A stretch of 64,000 bases of DNA, taken from NCBI GenBank assembly GCA_963920635.1, contig OY987299.1, forward strand, positions 70,724,692 to 70,788,691, written 5' to 3'. The notes beneath the pieces were generated by a model. That model made no database searches. It was not told the DNA's origin and saw nothing but the letters and a program-made list of their open reading frames with translations. Source of the stretch: Pseudeuparius sepicola (lineage: Eukaryota; Arthropoda; Insecta; Coleoptera; Anthribidae). Below are positions 12,441 to 21,293 of the stretch, piece after piece (within the stretch, counting starts at the first letter, position 1; each line of letters opens with the position of its first letter). The position numbers and the translations under genes were made by a program.

Positions 12441-14630
12441 AATTTCGTTCTTGTTGGTTAAAAATTAAAGAAGTTATAAGGTTGTTTCACTCTTAAGTGA
12501 CACCCTCTGTAGGTATTTTTGAGAATATCTATTATCATTTTTGTTATACCTACCTAATAATTTTTGCAATTACCTCGTAGGTAATTACAAAAGACCGAAA
12601 ACCCTAGAAATTCAAGATTTTTTAAGTTCTTATAACCTGAAAGAATTTTTTATATTCTGCATACGGGCGGCCAAACATCTAGGAACGCCACTGGGTGGCT
12701 GATTCATCGTGTACCTATTTACGTGGTATCTACCTCATTATAAAGTGCTCCTTAATATTTCGGTAAGCATGAGTTCATTATTTACATCTATACGAAAAGC
12801 AGACTTAGGTATTTTGCCAAAAACAATTGAAGGTAGCCCAAATATCAAAGATGGCGTCAATTTCCTGATAGTTTACTTTCTTCAAGTAGGTCGTTAGTAG
12901 ATAATTATTGATAATACAATAATATGGCTATTTAAATGCAAATTGTGTGCGTCATTTTATGGATCTGTCTTTTACGGCAAATATTTTGTGTATAGGTATT
13001 GCTTAGTTGGCAGCTATTATTCTTGAGTTGAAAAATTGTTGAATTTTCGTTTTATAGTATAGGTAGGTAGGTACCTACATTGAACCTTGCATTGCATCAA
13101 CTCTGGTAAATCTGATTGTTTGCTGAGTTGTTTATGATGTTATTTAATAATGAATATTCCAAGATATGAATGTTCCAAGTTCGGAGCCGGCGCCGCCATC
13201 TTTAAAAGAAGGTACAGTATTATAGTTTTTTGCGAAAATTTCATGAAATATCAACTTTAACACAAAAACTGTTCTCACAAAAATTAAAGACCCATTAAAT
13301 TTCTCACAAAACATCTTTAACACATTTTGTTGTCAGTAAAATAGTTTCTTGGAAAATGGACAACGCAGGCGGGCAAATGGGCTGATGTACATACATACCT
13401 AGGTAGGTAATTCAAATTACTGCTCTAAAATCAAATGCGGACCATAATAGGTTTTGGGTGCCCTCTGCTAACACTATTTGAGGCACACCCATTTGTAACG
13501 GTTTTGTTTTCTCCATTTTACAGAAACAAAAAATGGTAAGGGTGATTCGTTATATATTTTCTCGAATATTTTTCGCCAGAGAAAAATGGCTCAGATGTAA
13601 ATTGTAAGGAATTTTATCAGCTTTTCAATGTTTTTTTTGCAAAACAAAATTTGTTTTTTATGAAATATTCGATGCAGTTTCGATCCTAGATGTTTTAATA
13701 TAAGTACCTACTATAGAAGCGTGGTTTGCCATGGAAAACAAATGATTTTTGTTTACATAGTTAACCCGATTACCTGTTAAATTGTTGCCCGATCTGTTTG
13801 ATAAAAATATAAAAATATGATTTTTACTGAGGAAGAAAAAGTACGATATTTTTCGAATATTATTATGTTGGCTTCGTTGACTGTTGACTTCGTTAACTGG
13901 GCTAACGTTGCAAAGACGTTGATTTCATATTATAAATTCTTAGCCGTTCTAAACTATCCTGAACTATCTAAATAAGAAAACAAACCATGAACCATGAATG
14001 TATAATGCCTTGTACAGACATAGAAACAAAATATGGAAACTGTTGCAAAACTGTCCTTATAAACAAATATTTTAAACATTTGGGAAACTTTTTTGAAACA
14101 ACTTGAAAATAATGTTTCGCGTCCACACAGCTACTACTATCAGTACGAAAGGAAACGTCGAACGTAAACATTGCGTTGGCCGCGGCAGGAATTTGTGCAG
14201 GTTACATTTATTTAAATTGTGAGGTTAAAAAGAAAGATATACGTTGGTGGCACTTTGTTTCATGTTTTCTAGTTTCCACTTTCGACGAGAACTCAAAAAC
14301 ATTGAAGCTTTGTTTCAAAAATGTTTCGCAAAATACTGAAACACATCGTAAACGTTTCCGAAATGGGTTTAAAAATTGTTTCTAAACCAAAATGTTTTTA
14401 TGTTTGTACCGTGCAGTGTGCTCCGTTCGTCCCTTGGTTTTACCTATACCCTATTTCTCAGTTGTTAAAATCTGCTCCATCTAATTCTAATAGTAATAAT
14501 AACCCAATTTGTAAGAATTACCGACAATTAAGTAACTCGGCGCCAAAGCTTTAATCTGAAAACGGAGATTTTTCTTTAATGATTACTGACAATACTGTTT
14601 TTTATTTTTTAATACTTACTAGAAAAAAAA
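12441..14630. other. Non-coding region
   Basis: AT-rich sequence with short TAGGTAGGTACCTAC tracts near 13065 and 13398 and a hAT-like terminus at 12684-12693. No gene family was recognised. Confidence 0.35.
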
Positions 14631-14844
14631 ATGTTTGCAATTGTCGAATTTATGGGGCCGGATGATGGCGAATCTGCCAGTGAATTAGCAATTGTTCCGA
14701 TTGGTTGGCTCACCAAAGGGGACAGAAAATGTTACTGGCCAATAACGACCAAAAGAAAAAGTTTTAGGGAATTTGTGGAACATCGCACTCCTCACAAACC
14801 GTCTTGGCCTTGCTACAGAATATTTAAAGTTCATTTTAAAACGG
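14631..14844 (+). CDS. Probable first coding exon of a DUF4806-type gene
   Basis: From an ATG after an A-rich stretch, the frame encodes about 71 residues: MFAIVEFMGPDDG, then AIVPIGWLTKGDRKCYWP, then WPCYRIFKVHFKT. This order (MFAxVEF, VPxxWL, CYWP, WPxYRI) is typical of the N-terminal exon of insect DUF4806-containing proteins, whose function is unknown. It ends in phase 1 at a perfect donor, GTAAGT, at 14845-14850. Candidate continuation exons of the same family lie at 57815 and beyond on the same strand, and the first has the matching acceptor phase. The intervening ~43 kb is transposons, so the exon is either the start of a gene with a huge intron or an isolated copy. Confidence 0.6.
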
Positions 14845-15003
14845 GTAAGTACTAAACCTCCCTTCGGCTAACAAACAAGTGTACAAAGCAAGTCGAAAAA
14901 CAGCTTATTTTCATTAAAATTCCATCAAAAAATGTTTTTTTTATTTATTTTGTCCACTTTGAATAAAGCAGAAAGTATAAATTTCGTGTAGATAATTTTT
15001 GAG

Positions 15004-15111
15004 AACAAAAATATCTAGAACAGCATGACACACATTGGAAAAGGAAGAAAATATACCAAAAACAGAAAAAATAATTTAAGGGCGATTTGAGGTACGGAAG
15101 TTGTAGTGGGT
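15004..15111 (+). repeat. Outer part of the left arm of palindromic repeat X
   Basis: This stretch is the reverse complement of about 43556-43690. It ends in GTGGGT (15106-15111), where the Polinton inserted. The remainder of the same arm resumes after the Polinton at 31762. Confidence 0.8.
15106..15111. other. Left 6-bp target-site duplication of the Polinton (GTGGGT)
   Basis: GTGGGT directly precedes the element's first bases AGTAGTAATAC and recurs directly after its last bases at 31762-31767. The paralogous uninterrupted repeat at 43556-43561 has a single ACCCAC, confirming the duplication. Confidence 0.95.
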
Positions 15112-15778
15112 AGTAGTAATACAAAGAGAGTACGGGCTCACTTTGACCTCAGTTGACCCCTTGATCCTGAGAGTCCCCTACGGCCCGAGGTCACGGGAGC
15201 AAAGTGGCTACGTCATGCCCGAGGTCACGTGACGTCACCGGATGACCCCAGTTGACCCCTAGATCCTGATAGGTTGACCTTTGCCCTTTTGGCCACGTGT
15301 GACCCCCAGTTGACCCCCCCCCCCACTCCAACGGTGGGGGTCAGCCCCCACTCCAACGACGGGGCAACCCCCACTCCAACGGCTTGGTGGGGAGAGGTCT
15401 ATATATCCGAGCGCAAGAGCAGTTTCCCCTTATATACACTTGCAGTTTTATACAGTCTAATTTGCCGAGTTGAAAATGCAGTCGTTCCTGAATCACCTGA
15501 ACAAGAATTTGATCTTCAAGAAATTCGAAAGCGTTCAAAATATGGAGGTGGGTGAAAATTTTCAAATCACGGGCGTGGACAAAGTGAACACGCAATACAG
15601 AGAGAAGGTCTACGTAGAGTTCGAAGAATTTAAGACGGTGCTGCCGCAACGATACACGGCCGAGTTTACGCCCCAACGGATCGAAGAAATTAATAGGGAT
15701 ATCGGTAACGGAAGGAGGTATTACATGAAGAGTCTTGGACCCGTCGGCCGATCTACAAATATCGAATTTATTGTAGAA
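15112..15778 (+). repeat. Left terminal inverted repeat of the Polinton
   Basis: About 667 bp, matched in reverse by 31122-31761 (640 bp). The first ~200 bp are nearly identical. The length difference arises mainly in a C-rich segment (15310-15390), where a short CCCCACTCCAACG-containing unit is present one extra time on this side. The repeat ends within the last codons of the enclosed gene. Confidence 0.95.
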
Positions 15779-15781
15779 TGA
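15476..15781 (+). CDS. TIR-encoded Polinton protein, left copy (unknown function)
   Basis: A 101-residue protein starting at the ATG at 15476 (an upstream TTG is not needed). It is rich in charged and aromatic residues, for example KVYVEFEEFKTVLPQRY and EINRDIGNGRRYYMKSLG. No signal peptide or membrane segment is seen. A near-identical copy lies in the opposite TIR; the two differ at a handful of residues in the N-terminal half and at the stop, because the TIR boundary cuts the last codons. Being in the repeats, the gene is present twice per element and faces inward from each end. The preceding TATATA tracts (15400-15406, 15431-15436) are possible promoter elements. I do not recognise the family. 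A poly(A) signal AATAAA follows at 15866. Confidence 0.75.
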   Translation: MQSFLNHLNKNLIFKKFESVQNMEVGENFQITGVDKVNTQYREKVYVEFEEFKTVLPQRYTAEFTPQRIEEINRDIGNGRRYYMKSLGPVGRSTNIEFIVE

Positions 15782-15915
15782 GAAAACTGGACATTTGAAA
15801 AATTTGAATGTGATATGCTGTAGTTAATAGGAAAATATAACAAATATGTATAATAATTGATTTCTAATAAACGCTTAAAAGCCATTTGTTTTTTTTTTCA
15901 AATCTTGGAAAAAGG

Positions 15916-15951
15916 TATAAATAAAACTCATCGTTGTTCGTTCAGCTCAGT
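15916..15951 (+). promoter_or_regulatory. Core promoter (TATA + Inr) of the PLA2/virion protein gene
   Basis: TATAAATA at 15916-15923 and initiator TCAGT at 15947-15951. The initiator A is 33 bp from the TATA start and only 6 bp before the ATG at 15955. Confidence 0.75.
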
Positions 15952-15954
15952 GTG

Positions 15955-16746
15955 ATGTCGTCTTTCGCTGGAAGTGGATTGGTTAATAGCGTCATCAATA
16001 GGTTGCCAGTCGAATTACACCTTCCCGGCTACCAGTACTGCGGTCCAGGAACAAAGTTGGAGAAACGTCTTGCTCGTGGAGATCCCGGCATCAATAAGCT
16101 AGACGCCGCTTGCAAAGATCACGACATCGCATATTCCAAAAATAAGTCTCTGGAAGAGAGACATAAAGCAGACAAAGAATTGGAAAATCGAGCGTGGGAG
16201 CGAGTGGTATCGAGGGACGCTAAATTCGACGAAAAAGCTGCCGCGTGGTTCGTTACAAATACGATGAAGGTCAAACGCAAGGTCGGTATGGGCATAAATA
16301 AGCGCCCGGTTTCGTTTAAAAGAGACATCGTCAAGAAAGTTGAAAGATCTCTGAAAAAAACTTTGAGCAACAGTCAGTTGAATGACATGAAGCACTTGAA
16401 GAAAGCGTCGTTGGTTGCTTTAAAAGCGGCACGAATAGCCGTTAAGAAGGCGGGTGGAAAGAGGAACGTGAAAATTCCTCGCACAATTCCGTTCCAGCAT
16501 ACCGGCGGATTTCTTCCTTTAGTGCCCCTCCTAGGTGCCTTGGGCGCCCTTGGTTCGGTGGCAGGCGGTGCCGGTGCTGTAGCCAAGACAATTATCGACG
16601 CAAATAATGCGAAGAAGCTTTTGGAAGAACAAAAACGGCATAATCGGTCGATGGAAGCCATCGGAAAGGAAGGCTCCGGCTTATATTTACGTAAAAATAA
16701 GAATGGATTAGGACTGTTCCTTAAGAAACAAAAAAACTCCCAATGA
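15955..16746 (+). CDS. Phospholipase A2-like / membrane-active minor virion protein
   Basis: 263 residues from the ATG at 15955. Roughly residues 20-60 form a parvovirus-type phospholipase A2 domain with the calcium loop YCGPGT and the catalytic LDAACKDHDIAY (His-Asp pair). A basic middle region follows. A glycine/alanine-rich hydrophobic stretch (GALGALGSVAGGAGAVA) and a C-terminus with repeated GLYLRK/GLGLFLKK motifs resemble the minor proteins of Polinton and adenovirus-like particles. In viruses with such domains the PLA2 acts on endosomal membranes during entry; here this is inferred from family knowledge. It overlaps the protease gene by four bases (ATGA), suggesting shared transcripts. 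All key PLA2 residues I can see are intact. Confidence 0.88.
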   Translation: MSSFAGSGLVNSVINRLPVELHLPGYQYCGPGTKLEKRLARGDPGINKLDAACKDHDIAYSKNKSLEERHKADKELENRAWERVVSRDAKFDEKAAAWFVTNTMKVKRKVGMGINKRPVSFKRDIVKKVERSLKKTLSNSQLNDMKHLKKASLVALKAARIAVKKAGGKRNVKIPRTIPFQHTGGFLPLVPLLGALGALGSVAGGAGAVAKTIIDANNAKKLLEEQKRHNRSMEAIGKEGSGLYLRKNKNGLGLFLKKQKNSQ

Positions 16747-17114
16747 AGCTACCCAATAGACCGCTGTCCGACGAAGATATATTGAATTACGTCGAAATTT
16801 TAAAAATACCATATTTCAGAGGCGTCTTTATGAGAGATACACTTCCGTCGACGCCGAAAAATTACGAAGCGGCCATTTTAAATTTAGACGTGCAACGCAA
16901 CAAAGGAACGCATTGGGTAGCTTACAAAAAAAGAGGCTGTGCCGTAGAATATTTCGATAGCTTTGGCGCTTTGAAACCGCCCAAAGAACTGATTCGATAT
17001 TTTGGAAAGGGTGTCAAGGTCACGTACACTAACGACGCCTATCAAAATTTTAACGAAATAAATTGCGGTCATTTGTGCATTGAATTTCTCTATAAAAGGT
17101 GGGGGACAACTTAA
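16743..17114 (+). CDS. Adenain-like cysteine protease (maturation protease)
   Basis: 123 residues, short as is typical of Polinton proteases. The catalytic histidine is in GTHWVAYKK, followed by the acidic partner region VEYFDSFG and a conserved proline (LKPPKEL). The nucleophile cysteine is in NEINCGHLCIEFLYKRW. This is the C5/Ulp1-like fold that cleaves capsid precursor proteins during virion maturation. It overlaps the upstream gene by ATGA and is followed by the penton promoter, which lies within its last codons. No disruption is seen. Confidence 0.92.
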   Translation: MKLPNRPLSDEDILNYVEILKIPYFRGVFMRDTLPSTPKNYEAAILNLDVQRNKGTHWVAYKKRGCAVEYFDSFGALKPPKELIRYFGKGVKVTYTNDAYQNFNEINCGHLCIEFLYKRWGTT

Positions 17115-17125
17115 AAGTCGCCAGT
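17091..17125 (+). promoter_or_regulatory. Core promoter (TATA + Inr) of the penton-like gene
   Basis: TATAAAAG at 17091-17098 and initiator CCAGT at 17121-17125. The spacing to the initiator A is 32 bp, and the ATG follows at 17127. Confidence 0.75.
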
Positions 17126-17126
17126 C

Positions 17127-17855
17127 ATGTCATTGTTGTTTACTCTACACGGACGCACATCCACGCTCTCCATCGATTTTGACAGTCCGATAGTTTTGGA
17201 CCCAAACGCCGAGTACGGTTTAGCTTTGCTGGGATTCCACACGTTCAACAGCATACCGAATATCGAAGAGGAGAGCGGCGACAACAATTTTCGTTATCTA
17301 ACCGGTAGTTTCGGTGCTAGCAAAGAAATATCACTTCCCACCGGTTCATACGAGATAAAGAATATAGAAGAGCACATACGGAAAAATTTGAAAAAATCGG
17401 AAGACGAAAACGATAGCGGTAGCATATCGATACAAGCGAACAAGAGCACTCTGCAGTGTGAGATCTACAGCGATCAATATACCATAGATTTTGTTACAGC
17501 CGGGTCTATTGGAAGACTTTTGGGGTTTTCCGAACGATACTTAGATAAAGGGAAAGTGCACGTTTCAGATTTGCTGGTAAATATCATTAAAGTTAGAACG
17601 ATACATATAGATTGTAACATCACAGCCGGTGCTTATTACGTAAACCGACCTACGCACACGATTTACGAATTCGCCGTTGGGGTCGACCCCGGTTACGCCA
17701 TAGACGAAACCCCTAAAAATTTACTCTACGTGCCTGTCACGAAACGTGAAATAAACAACCTGACCATAAACATCCTCGATCAGAATTTCAAGCCTGTCAA
17801 TTTCAGAGGTGAAGAAATTATCGTTAGATTGGAAGTGAAACGACTGTCTATGTGA
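17127..17855 (+). CDS. Penton-like minor capsid protein (single jelly roll type)
   Basis: 242 residues, beta-rich, beginning MSLLFTLHGRTSTLSIDFDS and continuing with ALLGFHTFNSIPNI and LPTGSYEIKNIEEHI. GSIGRLLGFSERYLDKG and the C-terminal IIVRLEVKRL are also typical of the minor capsid protein of Polintons, which caps the five-fold vertices of the particle. Order after the protease and before the major capsid gene matches the usual Polinton layout. The stop is separated by one base from the next small ORF. The frame is intact. Confidence 0.85.
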   Translation: MSLLFTLHGRTSTLSIDFDSPIVLDPNAEYGLALLGFHTFNSIPNIEEESGDNNFRYLTGSFGASKEISLPTGSYEIKNIEEHIRKNLKKSEDENDSGSISIQANKSTLQCEIYSDQYTIDFVTAGSIGRLLGFSERYLDKGKVHVSDLLVNIIKVRTIHIDCNITAGAYYVNRPTHTIYEFAVGVDPGYAIDETPKNLLYVPVTKREINNLTINILDQNFKPVNFRGEEIIVRLEVKRLSM

Positions 17856-17856
17856 A

Positions 17857-18063
17857 ATGCGTTTGGTTTTTGGAGGCAACTACCAACCGTATAAAAGGCG
17901 GTTTAGTGACCTCCGACCCTCATTGACGAAGACGTCATCGAAGTGGAAACACCATTGCAACTTGAATCTAACGCCGGAAAACCGTCGATTTCTAGAAGCA
18001 CTCGGCTACCATGTCGTTAACGCCGCAAGTATTCGACGTGCACCGCACTCCAACCTTCGATGA
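17857..18063 (+). CDS. Small basic ORF between penton and major capsid genes (uncertain)
   Basis: 68 residues starting one base after the penton stop. It is basic, and the segment LTPENRRFLEALG looks like a protein motif. However, the TATA box and initiator of the capsid gene (17890-17926) lie inside it, and it overlaps the capsid gene by 53 bases in another frame. A transcript starting at 17922 would miss its ATG. It is either a short protein translated from upstream transcripts or a fortuitous frame. Confidence 0.4.
   Translation: MRLVFGGNYQPYKRRFSDLRPSLTKTSSKWKHHCNLNLTPENRRFLEALGYHVVNAASIRRAPHSNLR
17890..17924 (+). promoter_or_regulatory. Core promoter (TATA + Inr) of the major capsid gene
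   Basis: TATAAAAG at 17890-17897 and initiator TCATT at 17920-17924, spacing 32 bp. The first ATG downstream of the predicted start is that of the capsid protein (18011), in the good context ACCATGT. Confidence 0.75.
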
Positions 18064-19237
18064 GTTCATTCAGCGATTAGAGCAACGAACATATTACCCG
18101 TTTGTGAAATCTTTTCTGAATAATGACATTGTGGAGATAACGATTAACCAAGGAGACACTTGGTTATTGATGTATGACGCTGCAATTTATATCAAAGGTA
18201 AAATAGAGAAGAAAACGGGAACGGGGAAATGTAGTTTTGCTAATAATGGAGGTGCGTTTCTCTTCGATTCGATTTCATATGAACTGAATGGAAAGGAATT
18301 GGAAACAATTCGAAATCCTGGAATTGTGAGTGCTATCAGAACATATCTATGCTACGCCCCCAGCGATGAAAAATTCCTGGTAACTGCAAGTTGGTCTGGT
18401 CCAACCAAGCCTTTGACCGTAAATTTGGATGGAACATTTAGCTTGAGAATACCTCTGAAACATTTGTTTGGAATATTTAACGATTATCAGTTGGCCACTT
18501 GCGGAAAACAAACTTTAAGATTAACACGAGCTAGAAACGATAACAACTCTTTACTTCTGGAAGATGATCCTGCATCTGCTGCTGAATTGACGGCAGAAAT
18601 AACAGTTTCCAATGTCGAGTTAAAAGTGAAACATATTCAACCTAGCGATTTCATTAGATTGGATCTGCTTCAGTCTATTAAACGTGATCGCCCTATAATT
18701 ATACCGTATCGTAAATGGGAACTTCACGAACTGCCAAGTCTTACGGTCAATGCCAACAGAGAAATTTGGTCAGTCAAAACTTCAATGTCCGTGTCGAGTC
18801 CTCGATACGTTATAGTGGGATTTCAAAGGAGTCGCAATGAAAATGCTAGAAAGGACCCTTCCGTATTCGATAATATAAATATAGCGGATGTCAGATTGAT
18901 TTTAAATGGTGAATATTTTCCTTTTGAACGGCTGAGATTGGATTTTAATGGCAATGACTATCTGGAGGCCTACCATAATTACGTAGACTTTTGCTCTAGT
19001 TATATGAATGAGAGGCACCCCTTGCTTAGCTACACCGAATACAAAAATAACGCAGCTCTCTTTGTCATCGACTGTTCCCGACGAATAGAGTCCATGAAAA
19101 GCACCACGGTTGACGTAAAGCTGGACATCGAGAGTAACGAAGGATTTCCAGCCTCAACCCGAGCTTATTGTATTATTATACATGATAGTACCATCGAATA
19201 TTTACCATTAAGTGAAGTAGTTAGGGAACTTATGTAG
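18011..19237 (+). CDS. Major capsid protein (double jelly roll type)
   Basis: 408 residues. The N-terminal TPTFDEFIQRLEQRTYYPF is followed by beta-strand-rich sequence (YDAAIYIKGKIEKK, GGAFLFDSISYELNG) and a second half containing RYVIVGFQRSRNENARKDPS, the conserved LILNGEYFPFERL block and ending in CIIIHDSTIEYLPLSEVVREL. This is the Polinton major capsid protein, related to adenovirus hexon and virophage capsid proteins, which forms the shell facets. Length is in the lower family range and the frame is intact. An AATAAA at 19296-19301 follows. Confidence 0.92.
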   Translation: MSLTPQVFDVHRTPTFDEFIQRLEQRTYYPFVKSFLNNDIVEITINQGDTWLLMYDAAIYIKGKIEKKTGTGKCSFANNGGAFLFDSISYELNGKELETIRNPGIVSAIRTYLCYAPSDEKFLVTASWSGPTKPLTVNLDGTFSLRIPLKHLFGIFNDYQLATCGKQTLRLTRARNDNNSLLLEDDPASAAELTAEITVSNVELKVKHIQPSDFIRLDLLQSIKRDRPIIIPYRKWELHELPSLTVNANREIWSVKTSMSVSSPRYVIVGFQRSRNENARKDPSVFDNINIADVRLILNGEYFPFERLRLDFNGNDYLEAYHNYVDFCSSYMNERHPLLSYTEYKNNAALFVIDCSRRIESMKSTTVDVKLDIESNEGFPASTRAYCIIIHDSTIEYLPLSEVVRELM

Positions 19238-19363
19238 TTTAATTTTACGGAGAGTTTTTTTAGGTGTAAGGTATTATTGTACTTGTACTTGACCTAATAA
19301 AATAATAAAAAATAAAATATCGGTGTTTCCTTTCCCTCCCATTACCATACATTTTCCGAAATC

Positions 19364-19399
19364 GATAAATAAAGTGGTTGGGGTAGACAGATCCCCATT
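19364..19399 (+). promoter_or_regulatory. Weak TATA + Inr before the 173-aa gene
   Basis: GATAAATA at 19364 and CCATT at 19395-19399 (A at 19397) have the same ~33-bp spacing as the stronger promoters of this element. The ATG follows at 19403. The match is imperfect. Confidence 0.4.
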
Positions 19400-19402
19400 A
19401 AG

Positions 19403-19924
19403 ATGAAAGTCGCCGTAGTGGACGCACAGGGATTTATGATAGACGGACGTTTCTGTCCTAAAGAGCTGACAATAAAAGTTAACGATGAAACTTTACATAT
19501 TCTTATAAGACCTCCGAAAACCTTTAGTGATCTCAACGAACGCGACAAAAGACAAGTGCGGTATTTGGAGAAAAATCATTTGGGGATCGCATACACTAGC
19601 GGCCATGTGGACTACGTCGAGATGGAAGGTCTCCTAAAAAAATATCTCAGTGTCGAGCGCGTCTACGTCAAGGGTCAACAGAAAGAACGCTTCCTACGAG
19701 AAACCATCAATGCCGAAGTAATTAACCTGGAACGTCATTCAGGCGTACCTAAATTTGAAAAAAGCATTTCGATCTGTGCACACCACAACCAAGAGTCAAT
19801 GTGGATGTGCAGTTTCATAAATTGCGAGAAATTATTTGCCTGGCTCGGTAATGGGAGGCAGGCGCCTCCCATTAAGATTCCCCCCACCACAAACGCCTCC
19901 CACTTCTGTTTCATACCTATTTAA
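19403..19924 (+). CDS. Polinton-associated protein, possible RNase H-fold/nuclease-like (unknown)
   Basis: 173 residues beginning MKVAVVDAQGF. Visible blocks are PKELTIKVNDETLHIL, RYLEKNHLGIAY, VYVKGQQKERFL, EVINLERHSGVPK and C-A-H-H followed by a Cys-rich end (CSFINCEKLFAWLGN). An early Asp in VVDAQGF, a strand-Lys-Gly motif and later acidic residues loosely recall RNase H/DEDD exonuclease folds; that is speculation. It lies between the capsid and IAP genes. The frame is intact. Confidence 0.6.
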   Translation: MKVAVVDAQGFMIDGRFCPKELTIKVNDETLHILIRPPKTFSDLNERDKRQVRYLEKNHLGIAYTSGHVDYVEMEGLLKKYLSVERVYVKGQQKERFLRETINAEVINLERHSGVPKFEKSISICAHHNQESMWMCSFINCEKLFAWLGNGRQAPPIKIPPTTNASHFCFIPI

Positions 19925-19955
19925 ACACAGCGAGCATGTCCCTACTGTGTATAAA

Positions 19956-20462
19956 ATGGAAGAAGTGTGTGACTATACAAACCGAAATGATAGATTGAAA
20001 TCTTTCGCGAAGTGGTCAAATCCGTCGATTTCCCCAATACAATTGGCTGAAGCGGGATTCCATTACACAGATTATGAAGACGTAGTCAAGTGTCCATTTT
20101 GCTTCATAGAAGGCTACCGGTGGGAAGAAGGCGACGATCCATTGCAAGACCACGCAAGTTGGAACCCCAGTTGCCCTTTCATCCAAGCAAGTAATGCGGG
20201 ACTTAATACGACGTTCGCGGATATTAAACCCTTGCCAGTGGTCGCAATACTACCAAACTCCGTCGTCGAAGATACCGTAGTTCGTCAACCTCAAACCGCA
20301 TCAAAAAGTAATTTATGTAAAATTTGCTACAACAACGATATACAGGTTGTGATGATTCCCTGCGGACACGTAATGCTTTGCATAGAATGCGCACTTCAAA
20401 TCTCCTCATGTCCTTTGTGCAGAACGATGATACTTGAAAAAGTGCGTGTCTATCTACCATAA
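19956..20462 (+). CDS. iap: Inhibitor of apoptosis protein (one BIR + RING)
   Basis: 168 residues from the ATG at 19956 (an upstream in-frame extension overlaps the previous gene and is not needed). Residues ~8-75 form a BIR domain: RLKSFAKW, LAEAGFHYTDYEDVVKCPFC, then W...DHASWNPSCPF, giving the CX2C...HX6C zinc ligands. The C-terminus is a C3HC4 RING: CKICYNN, IPCGHVMLCIEC, SCPLCR. BIR-RING proteins bind caspases or IAP antagonists and act as ubiquitin ligases; insect baculoviruses use such proteins to block host-cell death. Its presence among virion genes points to an anti-apoptotic accessory function. It may have been captured from a host or another virus. An AATAAA lies at 20491. Confidence 0.93.
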   Translation: MEEVCDYTNRNDRLKSFAKWSNPSISPIQLAEAGFHYTDYEDVVKCPFCFIEGYRWEEGDDPLQDHASWNPSCPFIQASNAGLNTTFADIKPLPVVAILPNSVVEDTVVRQPQTASKSNLCKICYNNDIQVVMIPCGHVMLCIECALQISSCPLCRTMILEKVRVYLP

Positions 20463-20538
20463 GCTATTTATGTAGTAAATGTATAAAACAAATAAAATTT
20501 TAAATCAAAAACTTGTTTTTATTTTGGGGTCAGTCGCC

Positions 20539-20573
20539 TATATATTGAGAAGTAGCACGCAGAATTTCTCAGT
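20539..20573 (+). promoter_or_regulatory. Core promoter (TATA + Inr) of the packaging ATPase gene
   Basis: TATATATT at 20539-20546 and TCAGT at 20569-20573, spacing 32 bp, 10 bp before the ATG at 20581. Confidence 0.75.
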
Positions 20574-20580
20574 TGACAAG

Positions 20581-21267
20581 ATGCAAGTTCAGCAACAGCA
20601 AGTTTGTCTCCCTATCGAAAATCTAGATGTCATACAAGGGGGTACGGTAAAATCAAAACACGGTACCCTACTACCAGACTCGTTTAGGGCAATCTTGTGT
20701 GGACCTAGCGGGTGTGGTAAAACGAACGCACTCCTTAGTTTGATTTTCAACGAAAACGGTCTGAAATTCGAAAATATCTACTTATATACGAAATCGTTGT
20801 ACCAACCGAAATATCAATTATTGCAGGATGTAGTAAAAAAAGTCGGTTGCATCGGCTTCTTTCCGTATACGATAAACGAGGACGTCATCGATCCGTCGGA
20901 AGCTCTAGAAAATTCGATATTCATATTTGATGATGTGGCCTGTGATAGACAAAATAAAATCAGGGAATTTTATTCGATGGGGCGCCACAAAGCGGTGGAC
21001 GTCGCTTATCTATGTCAAACGTATTCGAAAATTCCGAAGCAGCTCATACGCGATAATTGCAACGTGATCGTGTTATTTAAACAAGACGACGTAAATCTGA
21101 AACACGTTTACGAGGAACATGTGTCGCCAGACGTCACGTATGAAGATTTCAAAAAGCTGTGCTATCAATGTTGGGACGACAGCTATGGCACTCTGGTCAT
21201 AGTTAAGGATTTTAGTCTGAAAAACGGGCGGTATAGGAAAGGTTTCGATAAGTATATAAGGCTGTGA
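20581..21267 (+). CDS. FtsK/HerA-type genome packaging ATPase
   Basis: 228 residues from the ATG at 20581, which follows a TATA/initiator pair; the frame extends upstream without need. The Walker A motif is LCGPSGCGKTNALLSL and the Walker B motif is SIFIFDDVACD. The later sensor/arginine region is YLCQTYSKIPKQLIRDN. This is the A32-like ATPase that pumps the linear genome into the capsid in Polintons and related viruses. It lies downstream of the IAP gene, and its 3' end overlaps the promoter of the next gene. The frame is intact. Confidence 0.93.
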   Translation: MQVQQQQVCLPIENLDVIQGGTVKSKHGTLLPDSFRAILCGPSGCGKTNALLSLIFNENGLKFENIYLYTKSLYQPKYQLLQDVVKKVGCIGFFPYTINEDVIDPSEALENSIFIFDDVACDRQNKIREFYSMGRHKAVDVAYLCQTYSKIPKQLIRDNCNVIVLFKQDDVNLKHVYEEHVSPDVTYEDFKKLCYQCWDDSYGTLVIVKDFSLKNGRYRKGFDKYIRL

Positions 21268-21286
21268 GTACTTCTCTGACGTTAGT
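21253..21286 (+). promoter_or_regulatory. TATA + Inr-like start before the DUF8207-type gene
   Basis: TATATAAG at 21253-21260 and TTAGT at 21282-21286 (A at 21284, spacing 31 bp). The next ATG is 21294. Confidence 0.55.
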
Positions 21287-21293
21287 GGTCAAC

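Noticed and set aside
10800..12701. hAT element pairing GGTGGCTC-GCAGGGGCG (10803) with AACGCCACTG-GGTGGCTG (12684)
   Set aside because: The flanking 8-mers are offset by one base and the left end matches poorly; only the right terminus is hAT-like.
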